DNA of 64,000 nt from Orientallactaga sibirica (Eukaryota; Chordata; Mammalia; Rodentia; Dipodidae): contig JAEOAD010000040.1 in assembly GCA_036365145.1 (NCBI GenBank), forward strand, positions 17,432,501 to 17,496,500, written 5' to 3'. Under the pieces are notes generated by a model, which did no database searches, had not been told where the DNA came from, and was given only the letters and a program-made list of their open reading frames with translations. Positions within the stretch are counted from its first letter, which is position 1. Each line of letters opens with the position of its first letter. A program made the translations under genes and the position numbers. Positions 10,815-23,172 of this stretch are shown here, piece by piece.

Positions 10815-10970
10815 ATATATATATTTTTGTTTTTGGGAGGTAGGGTCTCACTGTAGCCCAGGCTGACCTGAATTTCACTCTGTAGTGTCAGGGTTGCCTT
10901 GAACTCACTGTGATCCTCCTACCTCTGCCTCGCGAGTGCTGAGATTAAAGGCATGAGCCACCATGCCTGG
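10815..10970 (-). mobile_element. B1 SINE
   Basis: Near-full-length antisense copy. Confidence 0.87.
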
Positions 10971-10999
10971 AAATTCCATTCTTTCTTATTTATTTATTT

Positions 11000-11147
11000 A
11001 CTTTTGGTTTTTCAAGGTAGGGTTGCACTATAGCCCAGGCTGACCTGGAATTCACTATGTAGTCTCAGGCTGGCCTGGAACTCACAGTGATTCTCCTACC
11101 TCTGCCTCCCGAGTACTGAAATTGAAGGCATGTGCCACCACATCCAG
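11000..11147 (-). mobile_element. B1 SINE
   Basis: Near-full-length antisense copy. Confidence 0.87.
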
Positions 11148-11160
11148 TTTCAATTCCATT

Positions 11161-11379
11161 TTTTAAAGATTTCTTTTTCTTTTTCTTTATTTGAGAGAGA
11201 AAGAGGCAAATAGAGAGAGAATGGGTGCACCAGGGCCTCCAGCCATTGCAAACAAACTCCAGATGCATGTACCACCTTGTGCATCTGGCTTTATGTGGGT
11301 CCTGGGGAATCAAGCCTTGACCCAGGGTCCTTAGGCTTCATAGGCAAGTGCTCAACCACTAAACCATCTCTCCAGCCCC
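11161..11379 (-). mobile_element. DIP SINE
   Basis: Antisense, flanked by caattccatt on both sides (near 11151 and 11379). Confidence 0.88.
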
Positions 11380-11414
11380 AATTCCATTCTTTTTAAAATA
11401 TATTAACTTGGTCT

Positions 11415-11488
11415 AAAGCAGGGCATGGTGAATTCCAGGTCAGCTTGGGCTATAGTGAGACCCTAAGTTGAAAAACCAAAAAAAAAGG
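11415..11488 (+). mobile_element. B1 SINE, internally deleted
   Basis: Sense: gcagggcatggtg joins directly to gaattccaggtcagc, so about 75 internal bases are missing. Confidence 0.75.
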
Positions 11489-11492
11489 GGGG

Positions 11493-11590
11493 GGGCTGGA
11501 GAGATGGATCAGTGGTTAAGGCATTTACCTACAAAGCCCAATGACCTGGGTTCAATTCCCCAGTACCCATGTAAAATGTTAATAAAAAGA
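11493..11590 (+). mobile_element. DIP SINE head only
   Basis: Sense tRNA-like head with both boxes; the body after the B box is absent. Confidence 0.78.
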
Positions 11591-11787
11591 GTGTAGCCCT
11601 TTAGAAAAAGAATGGAGGTGGCCCTGGGTGTCTGTACTTTTCTAAATCTCTTTAGGTGATTGATTCTCATGTATACTTTAGGAAGTGAGGAGTGGAGCTG
11701 GGTACTTTATTTGCTGTAGTCATGGAAGTATATGATTCACTGTGATGAGAGAAAGACGTTATGGGTACAAGAGTTGGAGGATTTTAG

Positions 11788-11935
11788 CCGGGTATGGTGG
11801 CACACGCCTTTAATCCCAGCACTCAGGAGGCAGAGGTTTAGGAGGATCACAGTGAGTTCAAGGCCACCCTGAGACTTCAGAGTGAATTCCAGTTCAGCCT
11901 GAACTAGAGTGGGACCCTACCTCGGAAAAAAAAGA
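11788..11935 (+). mobile_element. B1 SINE
   Basis: Near-full-length sense copy with short A tail. Confidence 0.88.
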
Positions 11936-12014
11936 ATGGTTGGATGATTTTAATTAATCAAAAATCAATGTCATCAGGGAGCACCGAATCAAGATGAGTT
12001 CTGAGTTAGTCAAG

Positions 12015-12267
12015 TTTTTTTTTTTTTTTTTTTTTTATTTGAGAGAGAGAGGCAGAGAGGAAGAGGCAAAGAGAGAATGGGCACGTCAGGGCCTTTTCAG
12101 GCCCTGTGAATGAACTCCAGCTGTGTGCGCCCCCTTGTGTACATGTGTGACATTGCACCCTTGCATCACTTTTGTGTCTGGCTAAATGTGGGACCTGGAG
12201 ATTCAAACGGGCATTCTTAGGCTTTGCAGGCAGGTGCCTTAACCGCTAAGCCATGTCTCCAGCACCC
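12015..12267 (-). mobile_element. DIP SINE, long form
   Basis: Antisense, with the cccccttgtgtacatgtgtg insert. Nested with the next B1 between copies of tgagttagt (12002, 12430). Confidence 0.86.
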
Positions 12268-12428
12268 ACTTTTTTTTTTTTTTTTGGTTTTTCATAGTAG
12301 GGTCTTGCTCCAGCTCAGGCTGACCTGGAATTCACTATATAGTCTCAGGGTGGCCTGGAACTCTTGGTGATCCTCCTACCTCTGCCTCCCAAGTGCTGGG
12401 ATTAAAGGCATGCACCACCATGCCTGGC
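12268..12428 (-). mobile_element. B1 SINE
   Basis: Full-length antisense copy adjoining the long DIP. Confidence 0.88.
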
Positions 12429-12521
12429 CTGAGTTAGTAGAGTTTTTGTAGGTGGAGAGATCAGATCAGAGAGTGAATATTGTGAGGGGCGACTCTGAGT
12501 GTACAGTGGACTGGGTTTTTT

Positions 12522-12560
12522 TTTCTGATTTATTTTTTATTTATTAGAGACGGAGAGAAG

Positions 12561-12593
<33 letters not shown>

Positions 12594-12743
12594 CGAGCAT
12601 GCCAGGGCCTTTAGCCACTGCAAAGGAACTCCAGACACATGGGCCACCTTGTGCATCTGGCTTATGTAGGACCTGGAGAATCGAATCTGGGTCCTTAGGC
12701 TTTGCAGGCAGGTGCCTTAACCTGTAAGCCATCTCTCCAGCCC
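12522..12743 (-). mobile_element. DIP SINE
   Basis: Antisense with (GA)n tail; flanked by tacagtggac on both sides. Confidence 0.88.
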
Positions 12744-13083
12744 TTACAGTGGACGCTTTTGACTGGCATGTGGGGTCATTGGGGAAGAGTGGAAGGAAAA
12801 ATTGCATATCAGGCTGCAGCTGGATTGTAAATAAGTTCCGGGCTCAGACTAAGTTCTGACTTTATTCCACAGGTGTTGGGGGAGACATTGAGGATTTCTG
12901 AGGAGTGAAATGGCGCGATGAATCTCTGAAGACAGATTCAACAGGAATAAGGCGTAAGTAGAATGAAGGCAGAGTGTTGGGAAAGGAGGACCAGCTGGAA
13001 AGGTACTGTCATGGTTCAGTTGTGAGGCCAGAGTGCTCTGAGCTAAGAAAATGGAAGTAGAGTTAAAAATAACAGCAACTGAA

Positions 13084-13240
13084 AGCCAGAGGTGGTGGCA
13101 CGCGCCTTTAATCCTTTTAATGCACTCGGGAGGCAGAGATCAGAGATTCGCCATGAGTTTGAGGCCAGCCTGAGACTACATAGTGAATTCCAGGTCAGCT
13201 TGGGTTACAGCGAGACCCTACCTTGAAAAGCCCCCCCCCA
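13084..13240 (+). mobile_element. B1 SINE
   Basis: Sense copy with a short internal duplication (cctttaatccttttaatg). Confidence 0.83.
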
Positions 13241-13255
13241 CAAAAAAAGCAATTG

Positions 13256-13412
13256 AAAGCCGTACATGGCGGTGGCATAGGCATTTAATCCCAGTACTTG
13301 GGAAGCAGAGGAAGGAGGAACATTATGAATTTGAGGCCATCCTGGGAGTATAGAGTGAGTACCAGATTGGCCTAGGCTAGAGTAAAACCATACCTTGAAG
13401 AAAAAAAAAAAC
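13256..13412 (+). mobile_element. B1 SINE, diverged
   Basis: Sense copy, older than its neighbours. Confidence 0.8.
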
Positions 13413-13415
13413 CTC

Positions 13416-13630
13416 AGGGCTGGAGAGATGGCTCAGCAGCTAAAGCACTTGACTGCAAAGCCAAAGGACTTAGCTTCAATTACCTGGAACCACGTTAGCA
13501 AGATGCACAAGGTGGCTCACGAGTCTCGAGTTTGTTTGCAGCAGCTAGAGGCCTGGGTGTGTCCATTCTCTCTCTCTCTCTCTCTCCTTGCTTCTCTTTC
13601 AGAGAAATAAAAATAAAATTTAAAAAAAAC
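13416..13630 (+). mobile_element. DIP SINE
   Basis: Complete sense copy, inserted at the A tail of the preceding B1. Confidence 0.86.
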
Positions 13631-13694
13631 AACAAAAACAAAACATCAACAGATAAATTCATTTTGCACATCTCATTTAAATCTCACACTAACC

Positions 13695-13772
13695 AAATGG
13701 TATTCCCCTCCATACCTTACAAATGAGGAACTGAGGTTCATAGGTTAAGCTGTTGTAAAGTAACCTTACAAA
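13695..13772 (-). mobile_element. MIR fragment
   Basis: caaatgaggaactgaggttc resembles the antisense core of the old mammalian MIR SINE. Confidence 0.45.
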
Positions 13773-13788
13773 AAATAGGGGAGTCTTG

Positions 13789-14000
13789 GGCTGGAGGATG
13801 GCTTAGCGGTTAAGGTGTTTGCCTGCAAGACCAAAGGACCCAGGTTCGATTCCCCAGGACCCATGTTAGCCAGCTGCACAAAGTGGCACATCTGTCTGGT
13901 GTTCATTTGCAGGGGCTGGAGGCCCTGGCGCACCCATTCTCCCTCGCTCCCTCTTTCTCTCTGTCAAATAAATAAATAAAAATTAAAATATTAAAAAAAA
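13789..14000 (+). mobile_element. DIP SINE
   Basis: Complete sense copy with A-rich tail. Confidence 0.88.
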
Positions 14001-14003
14001 TTA

Positions 14004-14178
14004 GGGGTGGAGAGATGGCTTAGCAGTTAAGGCATTTGCTTGCAAAGCCCAAGGATCCCGGTTCAATTCTCCAGAACCCAAGTAAGCCGTATGCATAAGG
14101 GGCACATGCATTTGGAGTTTGTCTCCCTCTCTGCCTCTTTCTCTCTCTCAAATAAAATAAAATATATTTTTAAAAATT
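14004..14178 (+). mobile_element. DIP SINE, internally deleted
   Basis: Sense copy in tandem with the previous one; the gcagtggctggaggccc segment is missing. Confidence 0.83.
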
Positions 14179-15121
14179 AGAAAAAAACATAGGGGAGTCT
14201 GACTGGATGGTGAACGTAGACTGACAAGGCATTAGTTAGAGAAGTGAGAAGCCTGGGAGGGATGATGGTGGAATTCCTCAGTAGTTAGCGCTGTGTCTTG
14301 TTGCTGGATGTGCCTGGGAACCACTGAATGCTCTTCGTGGGAGCTTTCTTTTCTTTTTCTTTTTGCCTCTCTGGCTTGATGTGCAATTACATCTCGAAAG
14401 TGTGTGGTGGAAGGAAGAGAAGGAAAGCTGCCCTTAATTCAGTTGTTTCAAAGAAGAATTTTCAGGTCTCAGATGATTAAATCTGGTTGAATTTAAAAAG
14501 GCATTGTCTCTGTGTCTTCAGTCTGGAGGTGCAGGCTTCAGACACAGATGGATTGCTCTGAGGAGGGTTAGCCATGACCACATGAGTTTCCTTGCTCTTG
14601 TGATCTGGACAGAAGCCGTATGTGGTGCCTTCTTCGAGGAGGGGACACATCCCTGAATTTAGAGAAGACTAACTTCTGGAACTTTCCTATCCAGAAGTGG
14701 GCAAACTGCTTCTAAGAGCAGCACCTGGGAGGTGGGAGAGCTAACTCTTGATACCCCCCCCACCCCACGCCATCCCAGGAGTGGGCTAGCTGCCTGTAGC
14801 AGAGAAGAGAAGTTTAGTTGAAGCCATTGGTAAACCTGCTGCATCTGCTGTCACGGCTGCTCTGATGTTCGTTACTGCGCCTGTGGCTTCCTCTTTTGCA
14901 TACACATACTCACTGGCACTTTTATTGTACAGACAAAACCCAGTAATATGTGAACATCTAGTACATTGTATGAGCAAAGGATAAGGAACTTTCGACTTTG
15001 GATAACCCTTAAATATTTGTTAAAGGAAAGGATCTGCTGGACTCTGCTGATCTAGAACACACACACTCTGATCACAAGAGCAGCCACACTAAATTAAGCG
15101 CATAGTTACTGACTTCGTTGT

Positions 15122-15292
15122 CTTTTTTTTTTTTTTTTTTTTTTTTTTTGGTTTTTCGAGGTAGGGTTTCACTGTAGTCCAGGCTGACCTGGAATTCACT
15201 GTGTAGTTGCAGGGTGGCCTCGAACTCACGGTGATCCTCCTACCTCTGCCTCCCGAGTGCTGGGATTCAAGGCGTGCGCCACCATGCCCGGC
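15122..15292 (-). mobile_element. B1 SINE
   Basis: Full-length antisense copy with long poly(T). Confidence 0.9.
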
Positions 15293-15822
15293 TCTGTCGT
15301 CTTTACCGTTATGATCAGCACGTCTTACACATGTGTGTTTGCTCTGAGTGGAGAGTCCAGCAGACCCCGGAGGGAAGGAGCATAGACCATGCCTTAAGGT
15401 CAATCAGCATCTCCAAACATTGTCAACATTGGTCATTTGTGCTGTTCAGGCCAAAGGGACAGCAAGGCAGAGGAAACCTGGTCACATGGCTTTAAGCAGG
15501 CAGATTCCAAGAGCACGTTACAAGTGAGGAATTTAGCATCTCACAGCAGGGATATCAAAAAGCTATTTGTAAGGTCCATAAGACAGATTTCCCAGTTCTT
15601 TCCCGTAGTTCATTCCCATGGTTTGTCCCCACAGTTTGTTCTCACCGTTCATCCCCACCACGAGGAGCACGGGAGCGTGGGCATCAGAGCACATCTCAGA
15701 GGTGTGTGTTGCCCCGTGGCACCACTCGGATACTGGATGGAGGTGATATCCTTGTTGAAGCTTGAGTGTGAATTGTATCCAACAGTGTGAACATGCATCG
15801 TTCACAGCTCCTCCATGTTACC

Positions 15823-15966
15823 TTTTTTTTCCAGGTAGGATCTCACTCTAGCTCAGGCTGACCTGGAATTCACTCTGTAGTCTCAGGGTGGCCTTGAACT
15901 CACAGTGATCCTCCTACCTCTGCCTCCCGAGTGCTGGGATTAAAGGCGTGCAATACCACGCCCGGC
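15823..15966 (-). mobile_element. B1 SINE
   Basis: Near-full-length antisense copy, about 370 bases upstream of TEC exon 2. Confidence 0.88.
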
Positions 15967-16244
15967 CTGATCATCTGTTTTGTGTTCTAAGAGCTGAAGG
16001 TAATTCAAATGCCAGCAAGCCAGCAACACAAGCCATGGAATGTTCCCTGTAGAAGAGAGTTCTGCAGAGTTGAGGGGTACTGGGAAGTGACAAAGGCCTG
16101 AATCATCATCACGGAAAACCTTGAGTAGAGTCTCTTAGGAAATGACAGGGCAGGATGGAGGCTGGGGTAGAAGAGTGTAAACTTTTTTGGCTTGGCCATT
16201 CTCAATCCAGGCTAGGGTAGTACTCATGGCTCCAGCTGGAGTAA

Positions 16245-16562
<318 letters not shown>

Positions 16563-16686
16563 TGATTCTGTTCTAGTAAACTGTTTTGCTCTCCAGTGTC
16601 ATAGAATACGCACTGAGTTATTAAACTTAAGCTTATGATCATTTGGACTTCCAAGATGAAATTTAGTGTGATAGAAATCACCCACA

Positions 16687-16895
16687 AGCCGGGTGTGGTG
16701 GCGCACGCCTTTAATCCCAGCGCTTGGGAGGCAGAAGTAGGTGGATCGCCGTGAGTTCAAGGCCACCCTGAGACTACATAGTGAATTCCAGGTCAGCCTG
16801 GGCTAGTGAGACCCTACCTCGAAAAACCAAACAAAAAAACAACAAAAAAGCAAAAACAAAAACAAAAAAGAAAAAAGAAAGAAAGAAAAAGAAAA
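16687..16895 (+). mobile_element. B1 SINE with A-rich tail
   Basis: Full-length sense copy with a long CAAAA/GAAA tail. Flanked by aaatcaccca(c) copies near 16676 and 16900. Confidence 0.9.
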
Positions 16896-16927
16896 AGAAA
16901 AATCACCCACGATTCTGTAATTATAGA

Positions 16928-17145
16928 TTTAAAATATTTTTATTTTATTTTGTATTTGAGAAAGAGATAGAGAGAAAGACATAGATAGAGAGAGAATGGG
17001 CACTCTAGGGCCTGTAGCTACTGCAAATGAACTCTAGATGCATGTGCCACTTTGTGCATCTAGCGCTACATGGGCACTGCGGAAGTGAACCTGGGTCGTT
17101 GGGCTTTGTAGGTAAGCGTCTCAAGTGCTTAGTCATCTTTCCAGC
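16928..17145 (-). mobile_element. DIP SINE
   Basis: Antisense copy; flanked by taattatagattta copies (16919 and 17150). Confidence 0.87.
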
Positions 17146-17429
17146 TATGTAATTATAGATTTAGATATACAAAATTGATATAGAAATCCATTCTGCCATT
17201 CTGCACCAGCCGACTAATGTGCCAGAGGAAATAATATATCTCTATACCAGTTGTAGTTCCTGATGGAATTTCCAGGTGTTGGGTAGACCCCCATATTCTG
17301 TGTCATAGACTTCTCTGCCTTGTGTGAGCATATTTTCATTATTCAGATTTGGTGGGCCCACTGGTGAAGTTAATCTATAGCAGAATTGTTCAACTCTTCG
17401 ATGTTAAGCACCTGCTGTGATGTTTCTTT

Positions 17430-17610
17430 TTTTATTTTTATTTATTTAAGAGAGAGAGAGAGAGAATGGGTGTGCTAGGGCATCTAGCCACTGCAGATGA
17501 ACTCCGGACACCTGTGCCACCTTGTGCATCTGGCTTTACATAGGAACAAGGCAATTGAATCTGGGTCCTTAGGCTTTACAGGCAAGTGCCTTGACCACTA
17601 AGCCATCTCT
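17430..17610 (-). mobile_element. DIP SINE
   Basis: Antisense copy flanked by tgatgtttctt on both sides. Confidence 0.86.
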
Positions 17611-17623
17611 ATGATGTTTCTTT

Positions 17624-17848
17624 CTATTTATTTATTTATTTGTTTACTTATTTGAGAGAGAGGGAAAGAGAGAGAAGCAGATACACAGAGAGAGAATGGG
17701 CGCGCCAGGGCCTCTAGCCACTGCAAATAAACTCCAGACACATGTACCACTTTGTGCATCTGGCTTCATGTGGGTACTGGGGAATTGAACCTGGGTCCTT
17801 AGGCTTTGCAGGCAAGTGCCTTAACCTCTAAGCCATCTCTCCAGTCCC
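17624..17848 (-). mobile_element. DIP SINE
   Basis: Complete antisense copy directly after the previous one; tgtgatgttct recurs after it. Confidence 0.87.
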
Positions 17849-18024
17849 AGCTGTGATGTTCTTTGATGGGAGCAGGGAGACACGGCCCACTAAAGACCTG
17901 GTCACTGAATTCCTATTCCCAGGAGGGCTGTGGCCAACCAGTTCCTGATTTCTCAGCTGCTTTAGCTTCTGGCAAATGAGGAGTGTGGGTGATTGTCATC
18001 CCATCCCTCCCTTTTGATCCCAAC

Positions 18025-18178
18025 ATGTTAGGCATGGCATTTTATGGTACTGCCATACTCATACTCCCAATTCTGGGGAGACAGAGACAGGTGGATCCCT
18101 AGGGCTCACTGGCCAGCCAGTCTAGCCTACCTGGTGAGCGTCTTCACAATGAGAGACGCTGTCTTTGAAAAGTTTGCA
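18025..18178 (+). mobile_element. Old B1/B4-like SINE
   Basis: Diverged sense text (taggcatggcattttatgg, gggagacagagacagg). Confidence 0.4.
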
Positions 18179-18181
18179 AAA

Positions 18182-18332
18182 ACGCCAGGCATGGTTATGC
18201 ACGCCTGTAATCCCGGCACTCGGGAGGCAGAGGTAGGAGGATCACTGTGAGTTTGAGGCCATTGAGACTACAGAGTGAATTCTAGGTCAGCCTGAGCTAC
18301 TGTGAGACCCTACCTCGGGGGAAAAAAAAGTT
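18182..18332 (+). mobile_element. B1 SINE
   Basis: Sense copy, small deletion in the middle. Confidence 0.85.
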
Positions 18333-18349
18333 TGAAAAAAAAAAAAAGA

Positions 18350-18513
18350 CGGCCGGGAGGTACATGCCTTTAACCCCAGCACTCAGGAGGCAGAGGTAGG
18401 AGGATTGCCATGAGTTCAAGGCCTCCCTGAGACATAGTGAATTTCAGGTTAGCCTGAGCTAGAGTGGAGACCCTACTTCGAAAAACCAAAAAAAAAAAAA
18501 AAAAAAAAAAAAG
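18350..18513 (+). mobile_element. B1 SINE
   Basis: Sense copy with about 30 A at the tail. Confidence 0.86.
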
Positions 18514-18521
18514 TTTGGAAG

Positions 18522-18755
18522 AAAGGCTGGAGAGATGGCTTAGAGGTTGAGGCGCTTGCCTCCAAAGCCTAAGGACCCAGGTTTGATTCTCCAGTACCCA
18601 CATAAGCCAGATGCACAGGGTGGCACATGTGTCTGGAGTTTGTTTGTAGTAGCTAGAGGCCCTGGTTGCCTATTCTCTCTCTGTCTCTATCTGCTTCTCC
18701 CCCCCCCCCCCAGCCAAATAAATAAAATATTTAAAAAATAAAAAAAGAAATGTTT
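18522..18755 (+). mobile_element. DIP SINE
   Basis: Complete sense copy; its tail includes a C10 run before ccaaataaataaaa. Confidence 0.87.
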
Positions 18756-18787
18756 AAAAATGTTAGGAAACAAACAAACAACAACCA

Positions 18788-18817
<30 letters not shown>

Positions 18818-18819
<2 letters not shown>

Positions 18820-18940
18820 CTGGGCATGGTAGCATACATAGCTTTAATCCCAGACAGAGGCGGGAGGATCACTGTGAGTTTGAGACCAGCCCAAGACTAC
18901 ATAGTGAATTCAAGGTCAACTGTAAAAACCAAAAAAAAGT
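18818..18940 (+). mobile_element. B1 SINE, diverged
   Basis: Sense copy with two deletions, preceded by a (CAAAA)n stretch. Confidence 0.75.
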
Positions 18941-19153
18941 TAGATGGTGTTTCTGAGGAACAGCACCTGAGTTTGTTGTCTAGCCTCCAATGTTTACCTG
19001 CACATACATGTGCGCCCTCATACACATGAACACATGCATGTAAACACATGCACACAGGCACACACATGCCTCATTTTAAAAAATAACTGTAATGTGGGAA
19101 GCCTCTGAGAATCAATATATATTAAACTAACATTCTGTTAAAAATGCAAGATT

Positions 19154-19350
19154 GTGCCAGGCATGGTGGCATACACCTTTAATCCCAGCACTTGGGAGGC
19201 AGAGGTTGGAGGATTTCTGTGAGTTCGAGGCCACCCTGAGAATATATAGTGAATTCCAGGTCACCCTAAACTAGAGTGAAACCCTACCTCGAAAAACCAA
19301 AGCAAGCATACAGACAAACAAACAACAACAACAACAAAAAAAAAAACAGC
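19154..19350 (+). mobile_element. B1 SINE
   Basis: Sense copy with CAA-rich tail; gcaagattctgg-like flanks at both ends. Confidence 0.88.
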
Positions 19351-19772
19351 AAGATTCTGGTAGTTGGTTATAAAAACCATGGAGCCCATTTGGAGTTACA
19401 ATAAATAGCCCTGCAGATACTTCAACTGTAGTATTTCTTCTGTTTTTAAAAGCTAGCCAGTGAGGAGGGTGATTTGATCCGTAGCTGTAATTGTCGTTTC
19501 TTCATGGCAGCCGAGTGTTTTCTAACCCTTTGTCAGAACTCTGAGGTAATGTCTTTATTCTCTGTATCCAGCTTCTTCAACATGGTATCAGCAATTTTGG
19601 TTGAAATTCTTCTGGCTAAATTAAAGTTATTGTGGTTTTTGAAGTGTACTGAGAGATTCTGTGTAGATAGATGATTAGAAAGCCAGTCAAGCCATTTCCT
19701 GGAAGTCTGATGCTGTGAAACCACTGTTTCAGTTTCAGCACTCGGCCATTCTTTAGTTTTTCCTCCTAGTTT

Positions 19773-19958
19773 TTTGTTTTGTTTTGTTTTGTTTTGTTTT
19801 GGTTTGGTTTTTGTTTTGGTTTTTCGAGGTAGGGTCTCACTCTAGCCCAGGCTGACCTGGAATTCACTATGTAGTCTCAGGGTGGCCTCGAACTCATGTC
19901 ATGTCAATCCTCCTACCTCTGCCTCCCAAGTGCTGGAATTAAAGAAGGGCGTCTGGCT
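19773..19958 (-). mobile_element. B1 SINE with (TTTTG)n tail
   Basis: Antisense copy; the tail has become a TTTTG pentamer repeat. Confidence 0.86.
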
Positions 19959-20927
19959 TCCTCCTGTTTTTTTTTCTTTTTTCTTTTTCTGGTAGTGAAT
20001 TTATTCATGTTTGTGGCATTCTAATAATTTTAAAAGATCTTCCTGACAGCTTCTATTGCTTGGCCTTCCGCATCATCACACAGACTGTGGGAGTTTGCTA
20101 AGCAATGCTGTTCGCTGGTTGGAGAGCTATGTGACATTGACACTGGCCACTTGATATTCCAGCAGAAGCTCTGTGTGACGTTGATGTGGGAGCCAGGGAA
20201 GCACAGGGATAGAGTTTAGTTATTTATTTGTTTAAGTTTGCTAGGTAATGGTGAGGAAAAAAGGAGTGGAGAGAATCCTATATGTTGACACGTTGAATAA
20301 AAGAAATTTCAAGTAATATGTGAACTTGCAATGACTATTTGTTAAGAAATTAAGAAGTTTTAGAATTGGGCTGTGGTGCTTTTTGGTTGGTGTGCTGTCA
20401 GAATTCTGAGGCACTATAGTGCAGTGTAAGGCTCCATGCGTCCGTTGAATAGGGTGCTAGGGACACCCCGCTCCACCTCCATGCCTGCTCTTCCCTGGGA
20501 AGACTCAGAGTGTGCACACACTCAGCTACAGTCACTACAGTGAGAAGCTGCAGAACAAAGGGGGCCAAGTGAGCAGGGGCTGCTTTACATCCAAGAGCCT
20601 TCTCCTGGTGGAATAATAAAGCATGTGCGTAGTTTTCCCTCCCACACCGAGTAGTGACAGTTATAAGGATGCCTGCCAGGGAAGCTTATTAGAGCTTTGC
20701 TGGGGACTGGTCACAAAGGCACCTTGTGACTAGTGCATACCAGAGTTCCATATGTTGGATGGAAAAAAAAGCACGAACCATCTTCTTACAATTGAGACAC
20801 AGTGATCGCTCTTATCAGTGTTGGGTAAGGTCCAAACTGCCAGCTGTCAGCCAGCTGCCAACCTTGTAAACAGGGCTTTCTCAGCATGCGCTTTCAGGCT
20901 GTTTTGTTAACTCCTTTCTGCATATTG

Positions 20928-21060
20928 CCAGGCACAGTGGCCTTTTAACCTGAGAGGCAGAGGTAGAAGGATGGCTGTGAGTTCAAGGCCAGCCTGAGAC
21001 TACATAGTGAATTCCAGGTCAGCCTGGGTTACCATGATATCCTACCCTGAAAAACCAAAA
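20928..21060 (+). mobile_element. B1 SINE, internally deleted
   Basis: Sense copy lacking about 20 bases around the ccagcactcggg segment. Confidence 0.82.
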
Positions 21061-21104
21061 GTCAATCAATATAATAAAAATTAAAAAGAAAAACCATACA
21101 ACTG

Positions 21105-21295
21105 TGGGGCATTAACCACATGCCAGTCACAATGCTAGAACTTGCATACACAAGCTTTATTAGACATCACTTCCAAAATGAGGAACTGAGTGCGTCGGGA
21201 GGTTAAGAATTTGCACAACACATGCTGCACAATGAGGTTGCGCACACTTACAAGAAATTGCAGGGTTACTTTGTCAAAGCCTATCTTTGAAAGCA
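21105..21295 (-). mobile_element. MIR
   Basis: cacatgccagtcacaatgct, then aaatgaggaactgag and gaggttaagaatttgcac follow antisense MIR order. Confidence 0.55.
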
Positions 21296-21357
21296 CCTTG
21301 CAACTCCAGGAAAAAATTGTGGGGGTGAGCATTCCCACACTTCACAATATGGATAAA

Positions 21358-21500
21358 GATTTTTTTTTTTCTTTCGAGGTAGTGTCTCACTTTAGACCTG
21401 GAACTCACTCTGTAGTTCCAGGCTGGCCTCAGACTCAGAGCGCTTCTCCTACCTCTGCCTCCCAGGTGCTGGGATTAAAGGCGTCCACCACTATGCTAGG
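21358..21500 (-). mobile_element. B1 SINE
   Basis: Antisense copy missing part of the agcccaggctgac segment. Confidence 0.84.
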
Positions 21501-21634
21501 TTCCAGATAAAGTTTTATCTTAAAACTTTGGAGGATATATAATTTATTACTTTCAGTTCTAACATTTCTGAATTTTTTTTTTTTTTGTAATGGAAAGAAG
21601 ATTAATGCTAGACGGGGTTTTTGTCCTTGGTTTA

Positions 21635-21638
<4 letters not shown>

Positions 21639-21669
<31 letters not shown>

Positions 21670-21811
21670 GTTTTTTGAGGTAAGGTCTTGCTCTAGCCCA
21701 AGCTGACCTGGAATTCACTTGGTAATCTCAGGGTGGCCTTGAATTCACAGCGATCCTTCTACCTCTGCCTCCCGAGTACTGGGATTAAAGGCATGCGCCA
21801 CCACACCCAGC
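21639..21811 (-). mobile_element. B1 SINE
   Basis: Full-length antisense copy with 28-base poly(T). Confidence 0.9.
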
Positions 21812-21959
21812 TTTTGTTTACCTTTAATTGTATATTCAAATAATATCCAATTTGTATATGGAGCTTAAAATTACTTTCATATTTATTACATCGTTTTATG
21901 TGTTTATCTTTATTTTCATCACCATTTCTGCTCCAGTGCACAGCAGATCTGCTACTAAG

Positions 21960-22050
21960 CCCAAGGAAACTGAACCAATAGTTTATATATGGGTATATAC
22001 ATATATCTATGTCTATATGTGTGTGTATATATGTGTATATACATATGTAT
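21960..22050. repeat. TATATG-rich simple repeat
   Basis: Imperfect alternating TA/TG steps. Confidence 0.7.
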
Positions 22051-22504
22051 GGGGCTGTATTATAAAGAATTGACCCACATGATTATGGAGTCTGAGAAGT
22101 TCCAGATCTGCTGTCTGTAAGCTGGAAAGCAGGCTAAACTAGCAAGGCAACTTCCTCCCAGTCTGAAGGTCAGAACCGAGGGAGCAGGTAGTGTGTGAGG
22201 AAGATGAACTGTCCCAGCACAAGCAGTGAGGCAAGAGACGGAACGCCATTCTTTTCTCATACGCTTGTCCCACGTAGGACTGGCTGCAACCCATTCAGCA
22301 ATCTACTTTGGGTCCACCAGTTCAAATCTACTCTCATCTAGAAACATCCTCATAGATACACCAAGAAACAGCAAGGAACCTTGATACCTGTGGTTCGTGC
22401 CAGCGGACACCTGATGTTAAGCGTCACTGAATAATTCTCCTTCACTCCACTCTATATGGCCTTGTAACCATGCTCTTAGGTGGATTATGACTTTGCTTGA
22501 TTCA

Positions 22505-22639
22505 TTTCTTTTCCTTTCCCCTTCCTCCCCTCCCTCCCCTCCCCCTCCTCCCCTCCCTCCCTCCCTCCCTCCCCCTCCCCTCCCTTCCTTCCTTCCTTCC
22601 TTCCTTCCTTCCTTCCTTCCTTCCTTCCTTCCTTTCTTT
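22505..22639. repeat. Pyrimidine tract ending in (CCTT)n
   Basis: 135-base C/T-only run, the last part a clean CCTT repeat. Confidence 0.93.
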
Positions 22640-22770
22640 GATTCATTTCTTGGTCTGTCACTTTTCATCTATCCTCCAGCCTTTATAGGACCAAGCTAGA
22701 TGCCTTAGCTTAGAACACAAGGTACTTGATGGCACCCTTTCCTCTCCCTTTGCCTCTCCAGCCCTAGCCA

Positions 22771-22940
22771 TGTTTTTTTTTTTTTTTTTTTTTTTTTGGT
22801 TTTCCAAGGTAGGGTCTCGCTATAGCTCAGGCTGACCTGGAATTCACTCTGTATTCTCAGGGTGGCATCGAACTTACGGCAATCTTCCTACCTCTGCCTC
22901 CCAAGTGCTGGGATTAAAGGCATGCACCACCACTCCCAGC
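22771..22940 (-). mobile_element. B1 SINE
   Basis: Full-length antisense copy. Confidence 0.9.
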
Positions 22941-23172
22941 CCCAGCCCTGTCTTTCTGCAGTTGCTCCTTTGCTTCTGCCTGACTACCTGCTAGCCACAC
23001 TCCAGCTGTTTTATCCATTGTAAACTTGCCAGACACTTTACTCATCTTTTCTGACATAGGTCAGTTCAGTCATTCCTTCTTACCAAAGGTCAAAGACCCT
23101 CACCCCATCTCTCTGAGCAGTGTCCACGTTTTATCATGGCCCTCTTGATTATCTGACTTAAGTTACATGTCT

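Noticed and set aside
15437..15790. 117-codon open frame before exon 2 as an upstream TEC exon
   Set aside because: Sequence does not match any TEC or related protein, and no matching splice sites define it.
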